From Deltaproteobacteria bacterium (GTDB lineage: Bacteria > Desulfobacterota_D > UBA1144 > Nemesobacterales > N074bin48), in contig SMWS01000032.1 of NCBI GenBank assembly GCA_004356685.1, forward strand, positions 1 through 11,174: a stretch of 11,174 nt of DNA, given 5' to 3'. Positions 1 through 6,173 of this stretch are shown here, in pieces; positions within the stretch are counted from its first letter, which is position 1, and each line of letters begins with the position of its first letter. The notes beneath the pieces were generated by a model. That model was not told the DNA's origin, did not search any database, and worked only from the letters and a program-made list of their open reading frames with translations. A program made the translations under genes and the position numbers.

Positions 1-603
1 ATTGTGGCTACACACCTTCTTGAATCTATGATTGAAAACCCCGTTCCCACCCGGGCCGAAGTGACAGATGTTGCAAATGCTATATACGAAGAAGTTGACG
101 CAGTAATGCTGTCTGGCGAAACCACTGTTGGCAAATATCCAATACGCTGTATTGAACATCTAGATAAAATTGCACGGGCATCGGAAAAACTGCCAGGGCT
201 TCATTTCAGCAGAAATTTAATTAAAAATGATGACAAACAGCATATTGCCGCAACCGCTGTAGGACATGCCGAAGCTATAAATGCCAAGGGTATAGTTGTA
301 ATAACCAGACGCGGGATCATGGCGCAATTTTTAACCAACTGCAGGCCGTTTAAGACCTACATTTACGCATTTACAAATGATAACAGAACCAGACGCCAGC
401 TATTTTTAAACAGAAGTGTCATGGCTCACCGAATCGGATTTAGCTCTGATCCTGAAAAAACCATACAAAATGCCTTTGCAATTTTAAAAATGCGAGAAGG
501 ATTTCAGTCAGGAGATCAAGTGGTAGTGATATCAGACATAATTGCCGGTTCGGGGATTGACTCTATGGGGATTGACTCTATACAGATAAGGAAAATAAAT
601 TAG
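1..603 (+). CDS. pyk: Pyruvate kinase, C-terminal part (5' end outside window)
   Basis: Converts phosphoenolpyruvate and ADP to pyruvate and ATP, the last step of glycolysis, in the cytoplasm. The reading frame is open from base 1, so only about the last 200 residues are visible. It begins at the end of the TIM barrel: the PTRAE motif is at fragment residues 16-20 and DAVMLSGET at 33-41, both highly typical of pyruvate kinase. The rest is the C-terminal allosteric alpha/beta domain, ending in a VVVISDIIAGSG stretch and a short basic tail. The tail contains GIDSM-GIDSI, an exact tandem repeat at DNA level (552-581), so this protein is five residues longer than a version with one copy. The stop is TAG at 601-603. 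No clear terminator follows; a dispersed repeat motif lies about 50 bases downstream. The downstream gene is convergent. Family identity is near certain; the N-terminal domains cannot be assessed here. Confidence 0.97.
   Translation: MVATHLLESMIENPVPTRAEVTDVANAIYEEVDAVMLSGETTVGKYPIRCIEHLDKIARASEKLPGLHFSRNLIKNDDKQHIAATAVGHAEAINAKGIVVITRRGIMAQFLTNCRPFKTYIYAFTNDNRTRRQLFLNRSVMAHRIGFSSDPEKTIQNAFAILKMREGFQSGDQVVVISDIIAGSGIDSMGIDSIQIRKIN
552..581 (+). repeat. 15-bp exact tandem duplication inside pyk
   Basis: GGGGATTGACTCTAT occurs twice, directly head to tail, with no mismatch. Fifteen bases keep the frame, so the protein gains five residues (GIDSM then GIDSI) just before its last residues. Exact identity, including third positions, suggests a recent replication-slippage event. 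Confidence 0.95.
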
Positions 604-652
604 ATATAAAAGGGATTTGAAATTATCCTATATTTTATATTACGGCATATTT

Positions 653-687
653 CAATAACCAAATAACCAAAGCCAGACCCTGTTGAC
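653..687 (+). repeat. Dispersed repeat motif, copy 1 (after pyk)
   Basis: The core AAAGCCAGACCC lies at 669-680, preceded by CAATAACCAAATAACC. The same two-part arrangement occurs at 7950-7980, the right end of the 94-bp inverted-repeat element. Bases 662-684 also match 2165-2187 at 20 of 23 positions. It sits in the gap between the convergent pyk and solute-binding protein genes. Confidence 0.7.
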
Positions 688-707
688 TAATAATGCCTGA
701 ACAGCGT

Positions 708-1484
708 TTAGTCCTTAAGGTATTTATCAAAAATTTGCTGATAAGTTCCATTCTCACGTATATATTTCAAGCCTTCATTAAAATCATCCCGTACTTGCTG
801 ATCTTTAAAGCTGACACGAAACTGAGTTTTATCACCAAAAATGTTGTGATAGACAAGATCTTGAATACTGCCGCTTTTATTCGCAAGGTGTTTAGTGAAC
901 CATAACATGATGGTCTCATCAATAACTATGACCTCTGCCTCACTGTTCCAGAACATTGCGACTTGTTTTGCCTGATCCGGGATTTCCTTGTATTTATTTT
1001 TGTAAGGCAGTTCTACACTCGGTGAAAATAATGCCTCAAACTCCGGACCTAAGTCCTTGTAGGCATCCTGCCAGGCGACTATAGTTTTACCTTTCAAATC
1101 AGCAACACTATTTATAGTAATGCCTGCATTTTTTTTGGTAAATGCATAATTTCTAAATGCGATGAAGTTCTCTGAATAAAACGTCCCGTCATCTGTTTTC
1201 TGAACTGCCGCAGCGCCATCCAACCCCTTTTGTTTGACTACATAGTCCAGTTCACCATACGAAAACTGCTGAGGTTTGAAAGTATGACCTTTATACTTTA
1301 AAGCATCACGAACAATATCTATTTCTAACCCCGATGTCGCATTGTCGGCAATATAAGGTGGTATATCATAGGTAAAACCGATTATCAGTTCCTTTGCATT
1401 TGCTACCTGGCTTGTAATGGAAGAGAGTAATAAAAAAGTTAAACAAAATTTTATTGTTATTAATATATTAAATTTCTCGGTCAT
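708..1484 (-). CDS. Orphan family-3 extracellular solute-binding protein
   Basis: Predicted periplasmic binding protein of the SBP_bac_3 (PBPb) type, the class that delivers amino acids or similar small polar solutes to ABC importers or acts as a sensor. A signal peptide is evident: a short basic start, a hydrophobic core around residues 7-24, and an ANA/K cleavage site after residue 30. The mature part opens with KELIIGFTYDIPPYI, the typical first strand and ligand-side loop, and later has SVADLKGKTIVAW, the usual hinge region, and an alternating C-terminal lobe ending GTYQQIFDKYL. The full length of 258 residues is normal for the family. The ATG start has a strong AGGAG ribosome site seven bases upstream and a good sigma-70-like promoter further up. 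No permease or ATPase gene is nearby, so its partner must be elsewhere or it may serve another role. The ligand cannot be read from sequence. Confidence 0.9.
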   Translation of the reverse strand: MTEKFNILITIKFCLTFLLLSSITSQVANAKELIIGFTYDIPPYIADNATSGLEIDIVRDALKYKGHTFKPQQFSYGELDYVVKQKGLDGAAAVQKTDDGTFYSENFIAFRNYAFTKKNAGITINSVADLKGKTIVAWQDAYKDLGPEFEALFSPSVELPYKNKYKEIPDQAKQVAMFWNSEAEVIVIDETIMLWFTKHLANKSGSIQDLVYHNIFGDKTQFRVSFKDQQVRDDFNEGLKYIRENGTYQQIFDKYLKD

Positions 1485-1557
1485 CTTCTCTCTCCTTTTT
1501 CTTTATGTGCCTAACTTGTATTTTTGAACTTTATATTGAATTTATGAATGATGTTTA

Positions 1558-1586
1558 ATTTTAATACTTTATGAATTTATAGTCAA
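1558..1586 (-). promoter_or_regulatory. Sigma-70-like promoter of the solute-binding protein
   Basis: Read on the minus strand: -35 TTGACT (1586-1581), a 17-base spacer and -10 TAAAAT (1563-1558). The predicted start lies near 1551, giving a leader of about 65 bases before the ATG at 1484. This is the best promoter match in the window. Confidence 0.6.
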
Positions 1587-1629
1587 AAAGGGATGAGTTG
1601 TAAACAAAATCACTTGCATAGGCATAAAT

Positions 1630-1658
1630 TTTACTGAAAATGCATTGCTTACAATAAT
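1630..1658 (+). promoter_or_regulatory. Possible promoter of the PH-like membrane protein
   Basis: TTTACT (1630-1635), a 17-base spacer and AATAAT (1653-1658) resemble -35 and -10 boxes at the right distance upstream of the ATG at 1693. A GGAAGG ribosome-site-like sequence is at 1675-1680. The region is AT-rich, so chance matches are likely. Confidence 0.35.
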
Positions 1659-1692
1659 AGGTGTAAAACGAATTGGAAGGTAAAATAATCAT

Positions 1693-2169
1693 ATGAAGCA
1701 CAATACTGCTAAAATGGATTTATCTATTAAGATTGTTACATCCGTTGTGTTTATTATGATGCTTGGTTTTTTTGTAGCATCCATTTATATAAACGGATTA
1801 ATTATAGCCGCTTTAATTATGCTCATAATATTAATCTTTTGTTACCTTTATGCACCTACATCGTTTGAGATATCAGACAGCAGACCTATCGTATACAGAA
1901 ATTACGGGAAAATAGAATTTAATCATATTACAGGCTGTCGTGCTATCGAAAAAAAAGTGCCATTCACAATAAGGTTATGGGGAAACGGCGGGGTGTTTGC
2001 CGGCACAGGCATATTCTGGAACAAGCTTTATGAGGTATTCAGAATGTATATAACACATGCAAAACAATCAGAATTTGTAGTAGTGGAAACAGAGCGGCAA
2101 ATAATAGTAATCTCACCCGAAAATCCTAAGATGTTTATTGAATCGTGGAAAACAGAATGCCCCCAATAA
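1693..2169 (+). CDS. Two-helix membrane protein with bacterial PH-like domain
   Basis: A 158-residue protein with two adjacent hydrophobic helices (about residues 13-31 and 35-53) joined by a very short turn, then a soluble domain of about 100 residues. The soluble part reads like bacterial PH-type domains of small membrane proteins: a strand beginning FEISDSRPIVYRN, a central GNGGVFAGTGIFWNK segment followed by an aromatic helix, and a final IIVISPENPKMFIESWK. The phrase ISP(E/D)NP..F at the end is what I recognise from that family. The cytoplasmic or membrane-surface role is unknown and no substrate can be suggested. GGAAGG lies 12 bases before the ATG, a long but usable spacing; M8 is an alternative start. 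The stop codon falls inside a copy of the dispersed repeat (2165-2187). Neighbours give no functional clue. Confidence 0.75.
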   Translation: MKHNTAKMDLSIKIVTSVVFIMMLGFFVASIYINGLIIAALIMLIILIFCYLYAPTSFEISDSRPIVYRNYGKIEFNHITGCRAIEKKVPFTIRLWGNGGVFAGTGIFWNKLYEVFRMYITHAKQSEFVVVETERQIIVISPENPKMFIESWKTECPQ

Positions 2170-2187
2170 GCAAAGACTGACCCTGTT
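2165..2187 (+). repeat. Dispersed repeat motif, copy 2 (overlaps two gene ends)
   Basis: Matches 662-684 at 20 of 23 positions; the core is AAAGACTGACCCTGTT (2172-2187). It contains the TAA stop of the PH-like gene (2167-2169) and touches the stop of the convergent DUF3891 gene (2186-2188). Confidence 0.65.
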
Positions 2188-3106
2188 ATTTATTGTTAGA
2201 ACAATATTCAAAATGAATAAGTTGCATTTGTTGTGAGTGCCAATGTGTTTGAAAATTGGAAGGCTTCTCAATGGGTAAATCAAATATTCTGGCTGGTACA
2301 AAAACTGGCAGAGGATCTATATCAAAAGGATAAGGTTCGCAAACTATTCGCTTTTGGCCTTGAGGTTTAATTTTAATCTTAACCCGGTCTTGCCAACCTT
2401 TTCTGGGAACTTCAAGAAGATCAAATTCATCTTCCCCAAGCCCTTTTGCTTCTCCTTTATTTGGAGGAATTAAATTTGAACATAGTGAAAGCGATAACCC
2501 ATCCATTAGTTGTAAGAACCTTGCATTTGGTTTTAGGTGTTTTTCATCAAGCCAGTGTGTACAATCAGTTTTAATTTTAACCTTAGTAATTAATTCAGCT
2601 TGTATATTCTTAATTTCAGAAATGAATTTTTGAGCATTCTCAAGTTTCTCTTCACTAAAAGTATACTCAAGTAGTGAAGTTTTCTGGACTAGAGGATGTA
2701 TAAATGCAGCATCTGCATTATCAATTATATTTTGAGCATAAAGCCAGTAAGCATGAAAACTCATTAATAAACTTGCATATGGGTGATTTTGACTTAAGCG
2801 GCGTAAACCTACTCTCCAACGATCCATCCCCTCCTGTAGGTTTGTTAGTACTTCAGTTAGATTCAAAGGAAGCCCATCGATATTATTAAGATCAGGAGCT
2901 GCCTCCCACTCCCACCAGCCATTGTCATGTTCTGAAACAGCTAATACAATTTCGTCTTTAAGCCGATTTGAATCATCAGATTTAAAATAATATCCTGGAG
3001 CATTAAATTCTTCATTTCCCCAATGAGCTGCTAAATACCCAGCGATTTGAGCATGGTCTGGCTGAGTAACCATAAATAGCTTTTCATTTTGAATTGTTTT
3101 TAACAT
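2186..3106 (-). CDS. DUF3891 family protein
   Basis: A 306-residue soluble protein without signal peptide or membrane segment. Near the N-terminus MVTQPDHAQIAGYLAAHWG (from residue 12) matches the characteristic opening of DUF3891 proteins. A histidine and acidic-residue run follows (EHDNGWWEWE, then a DLNN-type stretch), and the middle carries an HPYASLL-MSFHAYWLY segment. The conserved HD and HDNGWW positions recall metal-dependent HD-type helical folds, but that is only my inference and no reaction is established for the family. No convincing ribosome site precedes the ATG at 3106; starting there matches the usual short lead-in before the TQPDH motif, so I prefer it to the internal ATG (M12). 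It converges on the PH-like gene with 16 bases between the stops. Confidence 0.8.
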   Translation of the reverse strand: MLKTIQNEKLFMVTQPDHAQIAGYLAAHWGNEEFNAPGYYFKSDDSNRLKDEIVLAVSEHDNGWWEWEAAPDLNNIDGLPLNLTEVLTNLQEGMDRWRVGLRRLSQNHPYASLLMSFHAYWLYAQNIIDNADAAFIHPLVQKTSLLEYTFSEEKLENAQKFISEIKNIQAELITKVKIKTDCTHWLDEKHLKPNARFLQLMDGLSLSLCSNLIPPNKGEAKGLGEDEFDLLEVPRKGWQDRVKIKIKPQGQKRIVCEPYPFDIDPLPVFVPARIFDLPIEKPSNFQTHWHSQQMQLIHFEYCSNNK

Positions 3107-3169
3107 AATTATAGAGTATCACGTTAGTTACATATGAATATAGGATGGATCCAAATAATTGCTGAAGTG

Positions 3170-3220
3170 TCACGGTCTCAAATACCCTTCCGGGATTCCG
3201 GCTTTGCGGGCTTTGACTTT
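3170..3220 (-). pseudogene. Orphan 3' remnant of a DUF4124 gene (16 codons)
   Basis: Read on the minus strand this encodes KVKARKAGIPEGYLRP and then TGA (3172-3170). It matches the last residues of the intact DUF4124 gene (EARKAGIPEGYLRE, stop at 3834-3832), with the stop at the same codon position. An in-frame TAG at 3223-3221 and further stops lie immediately upstream, and no start or ribosome site is present, so it cannot be a gene by itself. It is either a copied gene end or what remains of a second DUF4124 gene displaced by the toxin-antitoxin cassette. Confidence 0.7.
3176..3217 (+). repeat. Direct repeat, left copy, flanking the toxin-antitoxin cassette
   Basis: Aligns without gaps to 3838-3879, an offset of 662 bases. 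The first 38 positions show a single mismatch; similarity then decays. Both copies have the same orientation and bracket the antitoxin-toxin pair. Confidence 0.9.
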
Positions 3221-3245
3221 CTATACTTTTTAATGGAATTTAGGG

Positions 3246-3293
3246 TTGCAAAATAGTACAACCATGATATCATAATATTACAATATCATAATG
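3246..3293 (+). promoter_or_regulatory. Antitoxin promoter with operator-like repeats
   Basis: ATATCATAAT occurs twice, at 3267-3276 and 3283-3292, a 16-base period. The palindrome ATGATATCAT (3264-3273) overlaps the first copy. TTGCAA at 3246-3251 could be the -35 box, with TATCAT (3268-3273) as -10 after 16 bases. Repeats placed over the promoter just ahead of a ribbon-helix-helix antitoxin fit autoregulation, as is known for such modules; binding itself is inferred. Confidence 0.5.
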
Positions 3294-3309
3294 TATAGAG
3301 GTGAATAAA

Positions 3310-3546
3310 TTGAGTGCAACCACTCTTCGTCTTCCGGACGAAAAATTAAAATTAATTAGAGCAATTGCTGGTTATGAGAACAGGCCGCTTAGCAAAATAT
3401 TTGAAGAAATGGCAGATGAATACATAGCGAGAAATAGGGAAACCTTAGAACTTATAGGGATTCCCGGTTTTGTAGAGCAGACCAGACAGGGACTTGAAGA
3501 AATAAGAAAAGGCGGCGGGAAGCTTCTTGATGATCTGGACAATTAA
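3310..3546 (+). CDS. Ribbon-helix-helix antitoxin of a RelE-type module
   Basis: Small acidic and basic protein of 78 residues from a TTG start at 3310. The first strand ATTLRLPDEKL, followed by helices LIRAIAGYENRPLSKIFEEMADEYIA, is the CopG/ribbon-helix-helix DNA-binding pattern; dimers of such proteins bind the operator and the charged C-terminal tail (here about residues 45-78) covers the toxin. I chose TTG because AGAGGTGA (3297-3304) is an ideal ribosome site six bases before it. The GTG at 3301 would give three more residues (81), but it sits inside that ribosome site. The gene overlaps the toxin start by 17 bases, the usual coupling for these pairs. Repeats over the promoter suggest autorepression by the antitoxin or the complex. 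Family assignment is good; the exact subfamily is not certain. Confidence 0.85.
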   Translation: MSATTLRLPDEKLKLIRAIAGYENRPLSKIFEEMADEYIARNRETLELIGIPGFVEQTRQGLEEIRKGGGKLLDDLDN

Positions 3547-3796
3547 ATTTTCAACAAATGCTGAGAAATACTATAAAAAACTGGATAAAAAGTTAAAAGA
3601 AAGAATTAAAAATCACCTTAAAGAGATTTCTACTTATGATAACCCTCTTGACTATGCTCAGGTTAAGCCTCTTACTGGCGAACTAAGAGGATTTTACAGG
3701 CTGAGAATAGGTGGCTACAGAATAATATTTTCACTTCTTTACGAAGACAAGGTAATTGCAGTAGTAAATATTGTACCAAGAGGGAGTGCTTATTAA
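3530..3796 (+). CDS. RelE/ParE-superfamily toxin, likely mRNA interferase
   Basis: An 88-residue basic protein with the full RelE fold order: a first strand (WTIKFSTNAEKYYKKL), two lysine-rich helices, then the strand run PLTGELRGFYRLRIGGYRIIFSLL and a last strand VVNIVPRG ending in SAY. The LTG-x-LRG-xYRLR-x-GxYR pattern is diagnostic of RelE-type toxins, which cut mRNA at the ribosomal A site; the arginines in the middle strands, the arginine of VPRG and the terminal tyrosine correspond to positions used for catalysis in that group. ParE relatives inhibit gyrase instead, and I cannot exclude that by eye. I start at ATG 3530 rather than the adjacent TTG 3527; GGGAAG (3517-3522) is a suitable ribosome site. 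It is translated from the same transcript as the antitoxin. Confidence 0.9.
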   Translation: MIWTIKFSTNAEKYYKKLDKKLKERIKNHLKEISTYDNPLDYAQVKPLTGELRGFYRLRIGGYRIIFSLLYEDKVIAVVNIVPRGSAY

Positions 3797-3799
3797 GAA

Positions 3800-3825
3800 A
3801 TAACACAACTACAAGACCTGACCCC
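3800..3825 (+). repeat. Dispersed repeat motif, copy 3 (after the toxin)
   Basis: AATAACACAACTAC (from about 3800) followed by AAGACCTGACCCC (3813-3825) is a diverged copy of the motif seen after pyk and the PH-like gene. It lies between the convergent toxin and DUF4124 stops, just outside the right direct repeat of the cassette. Confidence 0.55.
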
Positions 3826-3831
3826 AGTACT

Positions 3832-4434
3832 TCATTCTCTCAAATACCCTTCTGGGATTCCGGCTTTGCGGGCTTCGATTCTTAATGCGTCTATTTTTGG
3901 TTGGATAGTTGTTAGTTCTTCTTCCAGGTCTTTTATATATTTTTCTAATCCCTTTAATTCGCGTATAGAAAAATCGGCTGAGTAGCCGTTTATTAGCATC
4001 CAATCCACTTCTCTTTTTTTATACTTCTGATCTTCTGTAGCTTTATCGATTTTATATTTAATCTCGCCTTCCTGCTCTTCAATCTCTATTGCTTTTGCTC
4101 TCCACGCCTCTCTTAATTCTCTTTCATGTTCTGTATCGACAATCCCATCTACTAAAGGAATATCGAATATTATAGTGTCAGAACCTTCGAGTGTGTCTTC
4201 TAAGATATTTTGATTGTTTTTGGAATCATTCCAATTTAACTCTTTTACAGTAGGACTGAACTTCTCGGGTATTTTGGATTTATTGTCTGTAATATGCACA
4301 ATTCCTTCGCCGTCAGTCCACTGATAAACCTCTTTTGAATAGAGATTAGGGCTCAGTATAATAAGAAATAAGACAGTAATTCCTAAAAAAATAGGAATAG
4401 AATTGTGGTTAATTTTTGTGTCAGAAATTTTCAT
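3832..4434 (-). CDS. DUF4124 domain protein with coiled-coil tail
   Basis: A 200-residue exported or membrane-anchored protein. Residues 13-31 form one hydrophobic segment, either a signal peptide with cleavage near LYS/KE (about residue 33) or an anchor. Immediately after it, EVYQWTDGEGIVHITDN (35-51) is the hallmark of DUF4124, a small beta domain usually found at the mature N-terminus of Gram-negative envelope proteins. From about residue 100 the chain is highly charged with heptad-like spacing (REAWRAKAIEIEEQEGEI, then LEKYIKDLEEELTTI), so a coiled coil is likely, ending in EARKAGIPEGYLRE. Function is unknown. Only a weak GGA ribosome site precedes the ATG at 4434. Its last codons are duplicated at 3170-3220, on the far side of the toxin-antitoxin cassette. 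It diverges from nuoG across 136 bases. Confidence 0.8.
   Translation of the reverse strand: MKISDTKINHNSIPIFLGITVLFLIILSPNLYSKEVYQWTDGEGIVHITDNKSKIPEKFSPTVKELNWNDSKNNQNILEDTLEGSDTIIFDIPLVDGIVDTEHERELREAWRAKAIEIEEQEGEIKYKIDKATEDQKYKKREVDWMLINGYSADFSIRELKGLEKYIKDLEEELTTIQPKIDALRIEARKAGIPEGYLRE
3838..3879 (+). repeat. Direct repeat, right copy, at the end of the DUF4124 gene
   Basis: Partner of 3176-3217. This copy is the 3' end of an intact reading frame, so it is likely the ancestral location of the sequence. Confidence 0.9.
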
Positions 4435-4467
4435 TATCCAATATTAAGTATATATGCCAATTATAAG

Positions 4468-4479
4468 TACTATATAGTA
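4468..4479. promoter_or_regulatory. Palindrome in the DUF4124-nuoG divergent gap
   Basis: TACTATATAGTA is a perfect 12-base palindrome 34 bases upstream of the DUF4124 start. It overlaps TATAAT on the plus strand (4478-4483) and TATACT on the minus strand, so it might be an operator or overlapping -10 boxes. In DNA this AT-rich, chance remains possible. Confidence 0.25.
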
Positions 4480-4510
4480 TAATATATTAATAGGAATTTT
4501 CCTTTATGCC

Positions 4511-4538
4511 TTGCTTCTTTATGATTTCTTGGTAACTT
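4511..4538 (+). promoter_or_regulatory. Possible nuoG promoter
   Basis: TTGCTT (4511-4516), a 16-base spacer and TAACTT (4533-4538) would start transcription near 4545, leaving a leader of roughly 26 bases. The boxes are imperfect and no other candidate is clearly better. Confidence 0.25.
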
Positions 4539-4570
4539 AAGAGTCGTTATTTCACTCCTTTTTCTATAAA

Positions 4571-6166
4571 ATGCCAAAGTTAACTATAGATGGAATAGAT
4601 GTAGAAGTTGAAGACGGTTTGAATCTGATTCAGGCTGCCGCCGAGATTGGCATTGAAGTACCTCATTTTTGCTACCATCCGGACTTAAGTATAGTTGCGC
4701 AGTGCAGGCAGTGCCTTGTAGAAGTGGAAGGAGTACCCAAAGTTTTACCGGCCTGCAATACATTTGTAAGAGACGGTCTTGTAGTAAAAACAAATACCGA
4801 AAAGGCTATAGAAGCCCGAAAGGCTACTCTGGAGTTCACGCTTATTAATCATCCTCTTGACTGTCCTATTTGTGATAAGGGTGGGGAATGTCCGCTGCAG
4901 CTTACAACTGTTAAGCACGGCCCGGGATACAGCAGGTTTGACTCCCCCTATGAAAAGAAGGTACGAAAGAAATATTACCTGAGTGATAGGATCATGTATG
5001 ACCCAAACAGGTGTATTATGTGTACACGCTGTGTGAGGTTTACATCGGAGGTTACCAAAACCGGGGAACTGGGATATAACAACAGAGGATTTAGAAAAAG
5101 AATTGTTACATTTCCTGGAAAAGACCTGAATAATGAGCTTGCAGGAAACGTTATTGATCTTTGCCCCGTAGGAGCGCTCCTTGATAAAGGCACACTGCAT
5201 GAAGAGAGAGTCTGGTATTGGAAGTTTACTGAATCTGTCTGCACTCTCTGTAGTACTGGCTGCAATATAACTGTTGGCGTCGATCCCCGAAAAGGAAAGG
5301 TAGCAAGGGTTAGACCTAGATACAATAAAGATGTAAACGGTCACTGGATATGTGACCGGGGAAGGTACGGATTTTCTGAAGTACAGGAAGAAAAGAGAAT
5401 AAAAGATCCCATTATAAAGGTCAAAAACGGTTTTGATATAACAGACTGGGATTTTTCGTACCAACTAATAAGCAGGAATTTTAATATAACCGGGGGTTTT
5501 GAGTATAGCGATATTGGTATTTTTGCCTCACCAAAACTTACAAATGAAGAACTGTTCCTATTAAAAAAATTAAAAGAAGCGGTTAATTCACCAAACCTGG
5601 TATCCAACATTGGCACACCCATTGGTGAAAAGAAATTTGGATTAATTAGTTCCGACCCCTATCCGAATAGCAAAGGAGTAAAAGAATTAAATATAGACTG
5701 CTCTCCAAAATCAATTAGCAGTCTTATCAGTTCAATTTTGGAGGACAGAATTCACAAATTAATTGTAGTTGAAGATGATTTATTTGAAGTGCTTCATAAA
5801 TCTCAACATTCTTCTCTCACTGAAGCTTTAGGTAAGCTTGATTTTCTCTTGGTTATAGACACCAAACTGACGCATATCATGGAATATGCCGATTTGATTC
5901 TACCAGGTGCTACTGCATATGAGAGAGACGGCACGTTTACTAATGATAAAAACAGGGTTCAGAGACTAAATAAATCAATAGACCCGCCAGGAAATTCAAA
6001 ACCACAGTGGGAAATAATAAATGACTTAATTGAACTAATTGGTAATACAAGATCGGATTTTGATAACCCCGGTGGAATATTCAATACAATCTCAGAAAGT
6101 ATTCCTACCTACAGCGATATGACGTACGATAAACTGGGTTATCTTGGAATGTCTAAGCAGGTGTAA
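4571..6166 (+). CDS. nuoG: NADH-quinone oxidoreductase subunit G, short form
   Basis: Complex I peripheral-arm subunit that carries electrons through Fe-S clusters towards the quinone site. All ligand sets are visible: 2Fe-2S cysteines 34, 45, 48 and 62; the His-Cys3 4Fe-4S cluster H94, C98, C101 and C107 in HPLDCPICDKGGEC; a second 4Fe-4S set C148, C151, C154 and C198; and a third C224, C227, C231 and C261, matching the extra N7-type cluster of some NuoG proteins. The rest is a reduced molybdopterin-oxidoreductase-like domain keeping its late signature DLILPGATAYERDGTFTN (441-458). At 531 residues it is well below the usual 680-900; the loss lies in the middle of that inactive domain. No ribosome site precedes the ATG at 4571, and no in-frame alternative start exists before the TAA at 4538-4540. 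It is followed after seven bases by nuoH. Confidence 0.95.
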   Translation: MPKLTIDGIDVEVEDGLNLIQAAAEIGIEVPHFCYHPDLSIVAQCRQCLVEVEGVPKVLPACNTFVRDGLVVKTNTEKAIEARKATLEFTLINHPLDCPICDKGGECPLQLTTVKHGPGYSRFDSPYEKKVRKKYYLSDRIMYDPNRCIMCTRCVRFTSEVTKTGELGYNNRGFRKRIVTFPGKDLNNELAGNVIDLCPVGALLDKGTLHEERVWYWKFTESVCTLCSTGCNITVGVDPRKGKVARVRPRYNKDVNGHWICDRGRYGFSEVQEEKRIKDPIIKVKNGFDITDWDFSYQLISRNFNITGGFEYSDIGIFASPKLTNEELFLLKKLKEAVNSPNLVSNIGTPIGEKKFGLISSDPYPNSKGVKELNIDCSPKSISSLISSILEDRIHKLIVVEDDLFEVLHKSQHSSLTEALGKLDFLLVIDTKLTHIMEYADLILPGATAYERDGTFTNDKNRVQRLNKSIDPPGNSKPQWEIINDLIELIGNTRSDFDNPGGIFNTISESIPTYSDMTYDKLGYLGMSKQV

Positions 6167-6173
6167 CGAAAAA

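Noticed and set aside
693..905. Plus-strand open frame opposite the solute-binding protein
   Set aside because: It is antisense to a well-supported gene, has no recognisable motif and no ribosome site.
2193..2206. ATTGTT-AG-AACAAT small hairpin near the DUF3891 stop
   Set aside because: Six AT-rich pairs inside a coding end are too weak to call a terminator.
4584..5622. Several minus-strand open frames opposite nuoG
   Set aside because: NuoG motifs are unbroken on the plus strand; these frames are shadows with no domain character.
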